DNA of 64,000 bases from Bradyrhizobium sp. LTSP849 (GTDB taxonomy: Bacteria; Pseudomonadota; Alphaproteobacteria; Rhizobiales; Xanthobacteraceae). Each line of letters opens with the position of its first letter. Within the stretch, counting starts at the first letter, position 1. Positions 1 to 8,674 of this stretch are shown piece by piece. Position numbers and translations under genes: made by a program. The notes below the pieces were generated by a model. That model had not been told where the DNA came from, made no database searches, and saw only the letters and a program-made list of their open reading frames with translations. The stretch is taken from assembly GCF_000938255.1 (NCBI RefSeq), contig NZ_JYMR01000050.1:175836-239835 (forward strand), given 5' to 3'.

Positions 1-2375
1 TTCCTCGCAAGGAAGACATTCCAATCCTTAGGGGCGAAGGGCACTATTTTTCGGACATTGCGGTCGAACGACAACTGCACGTGATGTTCCTTCGCTCGGT
101 ACACTCTCATGCGCGCATTTTGTCTATCGATACGTCGGCGGCAAGTCAGATGCCGGGAGTAGTTGCTGTGGTTACCGGCGCCATGCTCCAGGACGAAATC
201 CTGGCTCTTCCGCAGGCAAGTACCTCGGCCGGACTTCCAGGGAGACTTCCGACATTCTGGCCGCTTGCCGTAGACAAGGTGAAGTTTCACGGAGAGCCCG
301 TCGCGGCGGTTGTGGCGGAGACGCCCTATCTGGCCGAGGACGCGCTTGAAGGGATCACGGTCGAGTACGAACCTTTGCCATATGTAGGAGATATGGAGGC
401 TGCCCTTGAGCCGTCATCACCACTTGTTCACGAGGATTGGAAAGATAACGAGATCTTTAGATCTAACTATCAGGCGCTCCGAACGGCGGATGAGCACGCG
501 GCTCACATCAAAGAGGCTAGGCGCCGGATCGCTGAGGCACCGTTTGTAGTGAAGCAGCGGTTTAGGACGCATCGATGTGGCGTTACAGCTCTTGAACCGC
601 GGGGAGCGCTGGCCGTCTGGGACAACAGAGACGGACTGACAATTTGGATGACGACGCAGCGGCCTCATGCGCAAAGAGCGTGTTTTGCCGACGTGCTTCA
701 GTTACCCCTTTCTAAAGTTCGTGTCATTACTCCACGAAACCAGGGCGGCGGCTTTGGAATGAAGGCGTCAGTTTACCGTGAGCCACTGTTGGTTGCCCAT
801 CTTGCGAGATGCCTGCGGCGTCCTGTGCGATGGCTGGAGACTCGCGAAGAGAACTTGATGAGTGCCGGGCAGGAGCGTGATCAGATACACGACCTCGAAC
901 TGGCAGCGGACGCCGAGGGAAATCTCGTTGCTTTGGCTGACCGGATAGTAGCTGATGCCGGCGACGCTTGCTTGGGCGGTAGTTGGGCCTTTCCGATAGC
1001 GAACGTCGGGGGCTTGCGGCTGCCAAATGCCTACGAGATACCATTTTGCGACATCGAACTACGCGTAGCGGTAACCAACAAGGCGGCGTTATGCGGAGCC
1101 CGCGGTCTTGGGATCTATCCGGGAAGGTTCGCATTGGAGCGGGCTATCGACATGCTGTCATGGAAGATCGGTATGGAGCCGGCGGAGTTCCGACGAAAAA
1201 ATTTCATTACAACGTTTCCGGCACGTTTATCGACCGGTCTTGGGTACAGTAACGGAGACTTCCTGAAGACGTTCGATAGGTTGATAGAAACCGTGGATAT
1301 TGCCGCTTTCCGCGAGCGGCAGAAAGAAGCTTGGAGTCAGGGACGTTTTCTCGGGCTCGGCATCGCCGTGGGCGCAGAAGTCTCGGGTGTCGACAGTCTA
1401 TCATATGTGTCGATGATGGGAACACCCAGCTATGCTTCGGTCGAAGTACGAGTAGATCCAGAAGGTCATGTTCAGATTTTCTACGGTGACGGCCCATCCG
1501 GTCAGGGTGAGGAGACCACGATTGCTCAGGTCGTCGCTGAAGAGCTAGGCATCGATTCAGAAAACGTGTCCATAATAGTGGGCGACACGCAAACATCCAC
1601 CTTCGCTCCCGGAACAGTTGCTTCGCGCGGAGCCGCAATGGTGTTGCCTTCCGTTGCGATGGCCTGCCGGAGTTTGAAGAAGAAGATAGTGCGCGTCCTA
1701 GCCCACGATGTCGCGATCGCAGCCGACGAAGACGATTTTATCTTTGCGGACGGCTATGTGATGCATCGTGGAAACAGCAATATCAGGCTCAGTTTTGCTG
1801 AGCTTGCATTCCGCATCGTAATGAAACCGATCAATCTTCCGCCGGGTGATTCCGGAGGGTTGGATGAGCGAGCGACATTTGAGTCGACCAGAGGAAATAT
1901 CTGCTTCGGTGCACATGCTGCTTTTCTGGAAGTCTGGCCGGAAACGGGGCGTGTAAAGATCGAGCGCTATGTTACGTCGGACGATGCCGGAGTGGTCGTC
2001 AACCCTCTGATTGTTGAGGGACAGATCCAAGGGGGGGTGGTTCAGGGTATTTCGAATTTCTTCTTCGAAGAGTATGTCTACGACAATCAGGGACAACAGA
2101 TGACCTCAACGCTGGAAGCCTACAAGATTGCAACGGCTGCCGATGTTCCACGGATCGAGATGTACCACGATGCGGGGACGCCAAATCCAACCAATCCGCT
2201 CGGAACCCGGGGGATAGGCGAGGGTTGTATTGCGCCGGTGCCTGGTGCACTCGGCAACGCGATCAGCGACGCCCTGCGTCCTCTTGGTATCGAGATCACG
2301 GACCTGCCCGTCCGCCCGCCGACGCTATTCCGCCAGATCGATGCTTCACGCCAGCGCAAACAGCAAGCGTCGTGA
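1..2375 (+). CDS. Molybdenum hydroxylase large subunit (xanthine dehydrogenase/CoxL family), 5' end cut by window
   Basis: The reading frame is open from the first bases, and its N-terminus matches residues 14 onward of the full-length copy at 40452-42860, so only about 13 codons lie outside the window. The family binds the molybdopterin cofactor and hydroxylates carbon next to a heteroatom or a ring. Visible marks are the GGGFG loop (near base 745) and the glycine-rich TRGIGEG stretch near the C-terminus with the Glu expected at the active site. It lacks the AYxCSFR loop of true CO dehydrogenases, so an organic substrate is likely. FAD and 2Fe-2S subunits, if present, would lie upstream of the window. 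An M24 gene and an SDR follow, the same gene families as around the paralogue. The physiological substrate is unknown. Confidence 0.9.
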   Translation, partial: PRKEDIPILRGEGHYFSDIAVERQLHVMFLRSVHSHARILSIDTSAASQMPGVVAVVTGAMLQDEILALPQASTSAGLPGRLPTFWPLAVDKVKFHGEPVAAVVAETPYLAEDALEGITVEYEPLPYVGDMEAALEPSSPLVHEDWKDNEIFRSNYQALRTADEHAAHIKEARRRIAEAPFVVKQRFRTHRCGVTALEPRGALAVWDNRDGLTIWMTTQRPHAQRACFADVLQLPLSKVRVITPRNQGGGFGMKASVYREPLLVAHLARCLRRPVRWLETREENLMSAGQERDQIHDLELAADAEGNLVALADRIVADAGDACLGGSWAFPIANVGGLRLPNAYEIPFCDIELRVAVTNKAALCGARGLGIYPGRFALERAIDMLSWKIGMEPAEFRRKNFITTFPARLSTGLGYSNGDFLKTFDRLIETVDIAAFRERQKEAWSQGRFLGLGIAVGAEVSGVDSLSYVSMMGTPSYASVEVRVDPEGHVQIFYGDGPSGQGEETTIAQVVAEELGIDSENVSIIVGDTQTSTFAPGTVASRGAAMVLPSVAMACRSLKKKIVRVLAHDVAIAADEDDFIFADGYVMHRGNSNIRLSFAELAFRIVMKPINLPPGDSGGLDERATFESTRGNICFGAHAAFLEVWPETGRVKIERYVTSDDAGVVVNPLIVEGQIQGGVVQGISNFFFEEYVYDNQGQQMTSTLEAYKIATAADVPRIEMYHDAGTPNPTNPLGTRGIGEGCIAPVPGALGNAISDALRPLGIEITDLPVRPPTLFRQIDASRQRKQQAS

Positions 2376-2693
2376 ACAAACCTGGTTGCCAACGCGATGG
2401 AGCGACCTGCAGGCCCTCATCCGCTGCGAGAACGTTCGAAGTGGAGTCTTGCAGACAGAAACCGTCTTGACAGAAAATGCAAATAAGCTATTCGTATGTA
2501 GAATAGCCTCAAAAGCTGTCCGAACCAAGCATTTGCGGGTCGCCTTTTCCGGGCCTGCCATCACTACGGGCTGCTAGCTGTGGCAAGTCGCTGGCCCGAG
2601 CAAGCTGCAAGCCATAACTCGTAGAGCCGCAGCAATCTTGCTGGGTTGAGAAGAGGGCTCCGAGCAAAGGAGCCCCAAAACAAGGAGAGAAAC
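2376..2693. other. Intergenic region with promoter and dyad, no gene seen
   Basis: This 318-bp gap separates the Mo-hydroxylase gene from the M24 gene. It holds a TTGACA hexamer at 2467-2472 and the 17-bp dyad described separately. No convincing reading frame was seen. The gap suggests that the M24 gene has its own regulated promoter. Confidence 0.5.
2489..2505. promoter_or_regulatory. Putative IclR operator, site 1
   Basis: TATTCG-TATGT-AGAATA, one mismatch from the perfect dyad TATTCG-N5-CGAATA. It starts 16 bases after a TTGACA hexamer (2467-2472), so it overlaps the likely -10 region of a promoter for the M24 gene at 2694. Bound protein is inferred, not shown. Confidence 0.55.
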
Positions 2694-3965
2694 ATGAATA
2701 AGCATGAGCCCAGTCTGCGTCCCTCGTATCCCGGCTATTCGCTGAAAGAGCGCGATCGCCGGTGGGCGTTGGCCCGAAGGCTCATGGATGAAGAGGGGTT
2801 GGATGGGCTTTTGGTCGCAGGGCAAGCGAACCGGGGGGCTCCGAACGTGGCTCCGGACGTGTACCTTTCCAACGATCGCGCCGGAGGCTGGTTAATCTTC
2901 CCGCGCAAGGGCGTTCCATCATTGCTGTCGTGGAACGGCATGCACATACTCTGCCATGCGGTCGAAACGAAACTTGGGCATGCTCCTTGGATTACGCCTG
3001 AAAACTTTTGGCCGACTAAAGATCCAAAAAATCTGAAGAAAGTCTTCGAGGCTGAGGGCCTGCAGTCGGCGCGGATCGGCATCATTGGCCTTGATGGAGG
3101 CGGACCGCGTCTAGAAAGCGCGATTTCCCAATCCGCCTGGGAAAATATTCAGGAGGCCTTGCCGAACGTCAAGTTCGTCAAGGTTTGGCATAAATTTGCT
3201 CGAATGATCGTAGAATTGGGCTCCGAGGAAATTGAGGTTCTCAAACAGTGTGCGGACGCTGGAGAGCGGATGTCTGAAGCGTTCGTTGACGCCGTTAAGG
3301 TGGGTGCGAACGAGACTGACGTTTATTCAGCCGTGATGGCCGCATGCGTTGACGCTGGAGCGAACTGCTCCGGCTTTATCATCCATAGCGGCCCGAATAC
3401 CCCTGCGTGGGGATTCCCCGACTGGCTCGTGCGTCCGGTCCGGCCGCGAGCACTCCAGAAAGGCGACATCGTGCAATGCGAGTTGTTTCCAAGCTACGGA
3501 ACCATGGAGACCCAGCAGCAAGTTTGCGTAGCCTTGGGAGACGTACATCCGGATCATCTGAAGGCTGCCGAAGTGGCGAGGCAGGCTTACGAGGTCGGGC
3601 TGAAGAAGCTCCGTGTCGGGGTTACCTTCGGTGAGGTTAGTGAGGCAATGGATGCTGTCGTCAAGGGGGTTGGTGGTTGGTTCGTCACGCCGCATATTCA
3701 TTCACTGAACCCGATCGCAATTATGGCGGGTCTCTCCTCCTATGGAATGGACAAGTTCTCTGAAGCTGGCCGATATCCGCCGGTGGCTGAGAAACCCATG
3801 ATTGGCGCTGATATCGTCATCAAGGCAGGAATGTCATTTGCGTTCGAACCGAATTGTCATCTCGGCGACCGGCGCATTAACATTGGTGGTACCGTTCTGG
3901 CCACCGACGCGGGACCGATCGAGCTCAATAAGGTTGCCAATCGCATGGTGATGAAGCCGGCCTAG
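2694..3965 (+). CDS. M24 (creatinase/Xaa-Pro peptidase) family protein with altered metal ligands
   Basis: 423 residues. The start is the ATG at 2694 after an AAGGAGAG ribosome binding site. The C-terminal pita-bread fold of M24 enzymes is recognisable (GDIVQCEL near residue 257, FEPN near 384, GGTVLAT near the end). The usual ligands D, D, H, E, E are not all kept: the first Asp position reads Glu (263), the second reads Gln/Glu, and the last Glu falls in GGT. Histidines 334 and 336 (HIHSLNP) and Glu385 remain. This resembles creatinase, which works without metal on a C-N bond, more than a true aminopeptidase. A close paralogue sits at 35140-36414, again beside an SDR and a molybdenum hydroxylase. 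Function in the pathway is inferred only. Confidence 0.85.
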   Translation: MNKHEPSLRPSYPGYSLKERDRRWALARRLMDEEGLDGLLVAGQANRGAPNVAPDVYLSNDRAGGWLIFPRKGVPSLLSWNGMHILCHAVETKLGHAPWITPENFWPTKDPKNLKKVFEAEGLQSARIGIIGLDGGGPRLESAISQSAWENIQEALPNVKFVKVWHKFARMIVELGSEEIEVLKQCADAGERMSEAFVDAVKVGANETDVYSAVMAACVDAGANCSGFIIHSGPNTPAWGFPDWLVRPVRPRALQKGDIVQCELFPSYGTMETQQQVCVALGDVHPDHLKAAEVARQAYEVGLKKLRVGVTFGEVSEAMDAVVKGVGGWFVTPHIHSLNPIAIMAGLSSYGMDKFSEAGRYPPVAEKPMIGADIVIKAGMSFAFEPNCHLGDRRINIGGTVLATDAGPIELNKVANRMVMKPA

Positions 3966-3990
3966 AGACGGCCGGCCGCGCAAGGAAATG

Positions 3991-4070
3991 CTAAGCCGGA
4001 TGATCTTGAGCAGGTGTTTCATTGCGACGCTTGCGACAGAGCGCATCGCAGAGAGTCACATCCGGCTTAG
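3991..4070. repeat. 12-bp perfect inverted repeat with 56-bp loop
   Basis: CTAAGCCGGATG at 3991-4002 is exactly repeated in reverse complement at 4059-4070. It lies just after the M24 gene and before the SDR. No run of T follows, so it is not a standard terminator; an RNA structure or a protein site is possible. Confidence 0.6.
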
Positions 4071-4242
4071 CCTGTCACTTTAGCTCACCGCAGAGCACAT
4101 CTCAGTATTCGCTTAGGGATCGGCGGCTCCGCGTTCGTAACCTGACCAGATATCCAATTTGCGGTGAGGTTCGGCCCCCTTCGCGAGGCTGACGCGAGCA
4201 CGCGCTCCAGCCTACCAGTTTGCTCAAGCTTCGGAGTGCAGG

Positions 4243-4992
4243 ATGCAGTTGAACGGTGTCGCCGTTTTCGTCACCGGTGGGGGCTCCGGACTGGGGGCCG
4301 CTACCGCCCGTGCGATGGCCGCGAAGGGCGCGAAAATAACTGTCCTCGACCAAAGCAAGGGAAATGCGGAAAAAGTGGCGACCGAGTTGAGGGGGGTCGC
4401 GATCGAGGCAGACGTCACCAGTGAGGAGCAAGTGAAGGCTGGCTTGGCAGAGGCAGAAGCCGCGCATGGCGTTGCTCGTGTGCTGGTGAATTGCGCTGGC
4501 ATCGGCGGTACGCAGCGACTGCTCGACAGGGACGGCATCATCTACCCGCTCGAGAAGTTCCTTCGCATTATCAGTGTCAACCTAGGCGGCACCTTCAACT
4601 GCGTGCGGCTATTCGCTCAACGCCTAGTGTCAGTCGAGGCTATTGGTGAGGAGCGTGGCGTTATCATCAATACCGCGAGCGTTGCCGCCTTCGAAGGTCG
4701 GGGCGATGGGATTCCCTATGCGGCTTCGAAAGCGGGGGTGGTCGGCCTTACGCTGCCGGCCGCGCGTGACCTCGCCGAGTACAAAATAAGGGTCAATACG
4801 ATTGCGCCTGGCTCGTTCGAAACTCCTCTGTTGCTGGGTCTGCCGGAGGAGTACCGGAAGCGTATCGGTGAACTTGTGCCTCATCCGGCGCGGCTTGGGC
4901 ATGCCTCGGAGTTCGCCGGACTCGCTGTTCACATTGTCGAGAATGGAATGTTAAACGGTGAAACCATCCGCCTCGACGGAGCCTATAGATGA
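4243..4992 (+). CDS. Short-chain dehydrogenase/reductase (type II 3-hydroxyacyl-CoA dehydrogenase-like)
   Basis: 249 residues with the classical SDR marks: TGGGSGLG nucleotide-binding loop at residue 11, NCAG near 87, Ser in NTASVAAF and YAASK as catalytic Tyr/Lys. Length, the long insertion before the NTAS strand and the C-terminal ETIRLDG resemble HSD10-type 3-hydroxyacyl-CoA dehydrogenases, which oxidise 3-hydroxyacyl-CoA with NAD+. It follows the M24 gene by about 280 bp. A decayed copy of the same gene lies near 6840-7010. The assignment to 3-hydroxyacyl-CoA rather than another alcohol is an inference from similarity and from nearby crotonase and thiolase genes. Confidence 0.85.
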   Translation: MQLNGVAVFVTGGGSGLGAATARAMAAKGAKITVLDQSKGNAEKVATELRGVAIEADVTSEEQVKAGLAEAEAAHGVARVLVNCAGIGGTQRLLDRDGIIYPLEKFLRIISVNLGGTFNCVRLFAQRLVSVEAIGEERGVIINTASVAAFEGRGDGIPYAASKAGVVGLTLPAARDLAEYKIRVNTIAPGSFETPLLLGLPEEYRKRIGELVPHPARLGHASEFAGLAVHIVENGMLNGETIRLDGAYR

Positions 4993-5214
4993 GCATCTTG
5001 GTAAGCGGCATTAGAGCCGCTGTTGGGTAGAATACTTGACCGTCGAGTGCACGAAATCGTTGCCCAAGCAGACACCGCTAGTCTAGAGGTCGATCCCGCG
5101 CTTGCGATGTCAATGATCGCGCAAACAAGCCGATACGAGGCTCGAGGTAGTAGTTTTTCAGTTGTGTGTTGGTTCGCTTTCGCGAGACGCCCGTTCGAGA
5201 AACTTGGATGAGCC

Positions 5215-6204
5215 CTAGTTTTCAGAAATGTTGGCTTCTTCAATTATCGCCCGCCACTTGGCCCGTTCGGCTGCAACCGCCGCTTCCATTTGATTTGGCG
5301 TCATTCGTTCGATCTGAAGGCCCAATTCAGCATATTGATTGACGATATCCTGATCTTGCAGCCCTTCGTTTACTGACTGATTGAGCTTTTCCATAACCGC
5401 AGTTGAGGTATTTGGCGGCGCGAACAATCCAAACCAGGTAGTTAGGACGAGACCCTTGTAGCCAGTCTCTTCGAAAGTCGGGACATCCGGTAAAGAGGAA
5501 GAACGCTCCTTGGAGCCGATGGCCAAAATGCGCATTTTACCCTCTCGAACGAACGGCAACGTTGAAGACATGTTGTCGATAAAAAACTGCGCATCGCCCG
5601 AGAGCACGGCCAGCAGTGCCGGCGCCGCGCCGTTATAGGGAATATGAACAGGTCCAATTATGCCGGCAGCCTTCATGAGCAGGAGGGTAGCGACATGAGC
5701 GCCGATGCCATTCGAGGCGTAACTTATCCTTTCCGCATTGGCATTTACGTACGAGACAAACTCCTTCATGTTGCGGGCGGGAAAATCAGCCCGCACGGTC
5801 AATACAAGCGGGGCGACCGCCAACAGAGCGATTGAACGAAGCTTTTCGGGCTCATATGCGATGGACTTCTGAATGAACTGATTGACTATAATCGGAGTGG
5901 GGGGCGAACTTAGAAGAGTGTACCCGTCCGGCTGTGCTCGGTAGACAAAATTCGACCCAATTGATCCCGATGCCCCAGGCCGATTTTCGACGATCACGGC
6001 GCAGTTCAACCGCTGATGAATCTTTTCGCCGATTTTCCTTGTAACTAAATCGGCAGTACCGCCTGCCTGGTACGGTACCGTGATCGAAACATTGCGACGC
6101 GGATAACCTTCAGCATCTGACTGTGCCCGAGTTTGGCCCGAGAGTGATGCCGTTAGGAGCACAGTCGCTGCAATTGTTTGAGTGATGAATCGATTTGCAC
6201 TCAC
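5215..6204 (-). CDS. Bug/TctC-family periplasmic substrate-binding protein
   Basis: 329 residues; GTG start at 6204 preceded by GGAGGAAC. A signal peptide ends near the sequence GQTRAQS. The body shows the Bug/TctC pattern: P-x-R-x-V-x-I-x-V-P-Y-x-A-G-G-x-x-D near residue 36, VENRPGASGSIG near 77, QPDGYTLL near 93, and IPYNGAAPAL near 170. Such proteins bind carboxylates or aromatic acids in the periplasm. No TctA or TctB membrane partner is visible, which is common for Bug proteins; some act in sensing. It is divergent from the following IclR gene and has a dyad upstream (6277-6293), suggesting coregulation with the catabolic genes. Confidence 0.9.
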   Translation of the reverse strand: MSANRFITQTIAATVLLTASLSGQTRAQSDAEGYPRRNVSITVPYQAGGTADLVTRKIGEKIHQRLNCAVIVENRPGASGSIGSNFVYRAQPDGYTLLSSPPTPIIVNQFIQKSIAYEPEKLRSIALLAVAPLVLTVRADFPARNMKEFVSYVNANAERISYASNGIGAHVATLLLMKAAGIIGPVHIPYNGAAPALLAVLSGDAQFFIDNMSSTLPFVREGKMRILAIGSKERSSSLPDVPTFEETGYKGLVLTTWFGLFAPPNTSTAVMEKLNQSVNEGLQDQDIVNQYAELGLQIERMTPNQMEAAVAAERAKWRAIIEEANISEN

Positions 6205-6276
6205 TGCGTTCCTCCGGTTGTTGGTGCCTCTTCGGAAAATTGTACGTCATACCGTTCCGAGGCTACCTTGGTTGAT

Positions 6277-6293
6277 TATTTGCTAAACAAATA
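6277..6293. promoter_or_regulatory. Putative IclR operator, site 2
   Basis: TATTTG-CTAAA-CAAATA, a perfect dyad with the same 6-5-6 geometry as the other sites. It lies about 75 bp upstream of the GTG start of the Bug-family gene on the minus strand. Confidence 0.5.
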
Positions 6294-6799
6294 GAGTATT
6301 TGAAAATATGGCAACGCCGGAATGAAGTCAATTTGGGTGCTTGCGGGCAATGCAGGCCGCGTTAGCCGTTAGGCAGCAGGTTACGTGCGACTGCAGTCGG
6401 GTACAAGGCAGCGCTGGTTGGATTGCCACTCGCTTGCGCTCGACGGCAGATCGCAAGGTATCATCGCGAACGTTCAACACCCGAGCGTGACGGCGACAGA
6501 GATCGTGCTCGGGGAATCGCCCGGCGACGGAGCGCATGACGCCGCAGAAGAATGATTGCAATGATTGCCTCGATAAGCGCTGGTCTTCGAGAGGGCCGTA
6601 AGGCCCATCGCGCTACCTTCGTGGGACGTGGATGATTATCTGCGCTCGGACGGGACCGTGACGCAGGTCTTAACGGCTTGGACGACGACCGTAATTTCTT
6701 TGGAAGTGCCCCAACCCGACGGGTTCCAATGTTTTCACCGCTGTCAGGCAGGCGAAGGCTCGACTCGACAAATGGAGCTGGCCGATATTGCAAATAAGA
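6294..6799. other. Non-coding or decayed stretch
   Basis: Overlapping short frames occur on both strands, but none shows a ribosome binding site together with a recognisable protein. It may be remains of a gene lost between the Bug gene and the SDR remnant; its identity could not be read. Confidence 0.3.
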
Positions 6800-6816
6800 T
6801 ATTCGCAGTGAAAATA
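6800..6816. promoter_or_regulatory. Putative IclR operator, site 3, beside a decayed gene
   Basis: TATTCG-CAGTG-AAAATA. The bases before it (GCAAATAAG, then A) match those before site 1 (GCAAATAAG, then C at 2480-2488), so the block looks like a second copy of the M24 promoter region. No functional gene follows. Confidence 0.45.
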
Positions 6817-6839
6817 GAGCGGAACCCAGGGCGCATTTT

Positions 6840-7010
6840 GGTGCCGATCGCGTCCGCCACCAGGGAAGTATTTCTAAGCTCATTGTTGGGTTTGCCGTAG
6901 GAATACCGAAAGCGCATCGGTGATGCGAGAGGTTGCCCCCCACAGCGACCGGCGGTTCGGAGCTGCTCTGCCATCTCAAGAACTGACCGTGCGATATCAT
7001 CGATCGGCGC
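6840..7010 (+). pseudogene. Remnant of an SDR gene (C-terminal part)
   Basis: The bases at about 6883-6923 closely match 4829-4870 inside the SDR gene (LLGLPEEYRKRIGE). Here the first Glu codon GAG has become the stop TAG. Upstream, the frame that should read IAPGSFETP is only loosely preserved, and downstream the end of the gene survives as scattered similarity. This is a degraded copy of the SDR at 4243-4992 or of a close relative. It supports a past duplication inside this cluster. Confidence 0.6.
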
Positions 7011-7055
7011 GGAATTTGGGGCTGCGCCCTACGCCCGATATATGCAGGCTTGACT

Positions 7056-7072
7056 TATTCGCCCGTCGAATA
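7056..7072. promoter_or_regulatory. Putative IclR operator, site 4 (iclR promoter)
   Basis: TATTCG-CCCGT-CGAATA, a perfect dyad placed directly after a TTGACT hexamer (7050-7055) and followed by TATCTT. The same arrangement stands before the second iclR gene at 42990-43016. Binding here would block RNA polymerase, consistent with autorepression. Confidence 0.65.
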
Positions 7073-7114
7073 TCTTAGTTGGGTGTTCGTACTGTTCCGA
7101 TTCTAGGTCTGCAT

Positions 7115-7912
7115 ATGACAAAAGCCGGCAAGAAGAGACTTCCGAAGGATAGACAGTTCATCGCGGCTCTCGCGAAGGGGTTAGAAGTCCTGCAATGCTT
7201 CAGCCCCTCGACCCCGGAACTGGGGGCAAGCGAGATAGCCCGCATGACGGGAATGCCGCAGCCGACAATTTGGCGGATTTGCTACACCCTTATCCAGCTT
7301 GGCTTTCTCGTTGTGCTCCCCGGCCGGCAGACGATGCGTCCCGGGATCCCGCTGCTTGGTCTTGGTCATGCAGTTCTGGCGGGGTTGCCGATAGGCGATC
7401 TCGCACTACCGGATATGCAATCGATCGCCAGCCGTTACGAAGGTGCCGTTTCGCTGGGAGCGCGCGACGGACTTAGCATGATCTACCTGCAGCGATGCCA
7501 AGGTTCGGCAATTATCCTGGCAGATCTGAGAGTGGGATCGCGTGTTCCGATGGCGACTTCCGCCACGGGCTGGGCCTATCTCGCCGGACTGGAGACTGCG
7601 GAGCGCAACAAGTTGATGGCGGAGCTGAGCGCGTCGCTGGGCAGACAGTGGTCTACGATCGAACCGAAACTTACGACCGCACTCCGCCAATTCGAGAAGC
7701 AGGGCTATATCGTCAACAAGGGATCGCTGCACGCGCGGATCAACAGCGTTGCGGTCCCGGTCAAATCATCTGACGGTTCCATCACCCTGTCTATCAGTTC
7801 GGGTGGCATCAGCGAGTTATTCAACTCGGAAATGTTGGCGGAAATCGGTTCGGAACTCAAGGTATTGGCCACTAAGCTCGGACCACTGCTGTCCTACCAG
7901 CCGACGACTTGA
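7115..7912 (+). CDS. IclR-family transcriptional regulator (copy 1)
   Basis: 265 residues. The ATG at 7115 is chosen because it aligns exactly with the start of the paralogue at 43049; neither has a clear Shine-Dalgarno. The N-terminal winged helix reads LAKGLEVLQCF, ELGASEIARMTGMPQPTIWR as recognition helix region, then a wing with PGRQTMRPG. The C-terminal IclR effector domain contains GARDGLSMIYLQRCQGSA and PMATSATGWAYLA. IclR proteins bind aromatic or other small ligands and control catabolic genes. The two copies are very alike throughout, so they may share operators. A perfect dyad lies in the promoter. Confidence 0.92.
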   Translation: MTKAGKKRLPKDRQFIAALAKGLEVLQCFSPSTPELGASEIARMTGMPQPTIWRICYTLIQLGFLVVLPGRQTMRPGIPLLGLGHAVLAGLPIGDLALPDMQSIASRYEGAVSLGARDGLSMIYLQRCQGSAIILADLRVGSRVPMATSATGWAYLAGLETAERNKLMAELSASLGRQWSTIEPKLTTALRQFEKQGYIVNKGSLHARINSVAVPVKSSDGSITLSISSGGISELFNSEMLAEIGSELKVLATKLGPLLSYQPTT

Positions 7913-7937
7913 TTGCTGTTGTGGCCTCACTCTGTCT

Positions 7938-8660
7938 CTAGCGATTCTGCGAAGACAGGACCGTGGCAATAATACTTGAGGCCAATGAGACTTGTGCGTC
8001 CGGCTCCAGTCTTGCCGCGTGACGGAGATACTCCTTGACCCCTTGCAATGCGGCGGCGGTATTTTTCAGCATGAGATCCACCAGTTCGTCGCTTGCCGTT
8101 CCAAGCGAATCCGACGGCACTACCTGACCCACAATTCCGATCTCGGCGGCCTGCCGCGCGGAAAGTCGTTGTCGGGAATAGACGAGGTGGCTGATTGCCT
8201 TGTAAGGGATCCGTCCGGCCAGCGCAGAAATCACCAGCGTCGGCGGAATACCGTGGTCCATTTCAGGGACGGCGAACACCGCGCTCTCGCTTGCGATCGT
8301 GAGATCGCACAGCGCCGCCAGGGCGCAGCCGACGCCGAGGGCCTCGCCTTGCACTACGCCGATGATGGGCGCGCGACACGCGCGGAAGGCCTGATAGAGA
8401 CGAAGCGGCCCCTCGGCAATCGTCTGGCGAAACGCTAGCGCTGTCGCGGTGGCGCGATCGATGGGAGGAGATTTGCGGCCGCGGCAAAAATGATCGCCGT
8501 TTGCGCGCAGGCGCAAGAGCTTGATTTCGGAGCCGACATTTCTGAGCGTTTGCTCCAAGATCTGCGCCATGTCCTCGGTGACGATATTCCCGGTTTCTGG
8601 GCTATTCAACACGAGTTCGAGGACGGCGTCCTTCTGCTCGATCACGATTGAAGACGGCAT
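7938..8660 (-). CDS. Enoyl-CoA hydratase/isomerase (crotonase) family protein
   Basis: 240 residues; the ATG at 8660 has GGAG upstream, while the longer frame to 8717 would overlap the preceding gene. Crotonase features: oxyanion-hole segment GDHFCRG near residue 55, GEALGVGCALAALCD near 100, and VPEMDHGIPP near 130. The second catalytic Glu (in PEMDHG) is kept, while the first position (GGGCEL in classical hydratases) reads GCAL, so isomerase, hydrolase or another crotonase reaction is possible. It starts 14 bp after the Mo-hydroxylase gene on the same strand, so the two are probably co-transcribed. Confidence 0.88.
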   Translation of the reverse strand: MPSSIVIEQKDAVLELVLNSPETGNIVTEDMAQILEQTLRNVGSEIKLLRLRANGDHFCRGRKSPPIDRATATALAFRQTIAEGPLRLYQAFRACRAPIIGVVQGEALGVGCALAALCDLTIASESAVFAVPEMDHGIPPTLVISALAGRIPYKAISHLVYSRQRLSARQAAEIGIVGQVVPSDSLGTASDELVDLMLKNTAAALQGVKEYLRHAARLEPDAQVSLASSIIATVLSSQNR

Positions 8661-8674
8661 CGGAATCTCCGGTT

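Noticed and set aside
6420..6554. Frame reading IIANVQHPSVTATEIVLGESP as a CoA-transferase (CaiB/BaiF) tail
   Set aside because: The resemblance rests on a few residues only and no further part of that family was found around it.
6461..7000. 179-codon minus-strand frame in the gap before iclR-1
   Set aside because: Arg/Ser-rich with no start signal; it covers the decayed plus-strand SDR and an operator.
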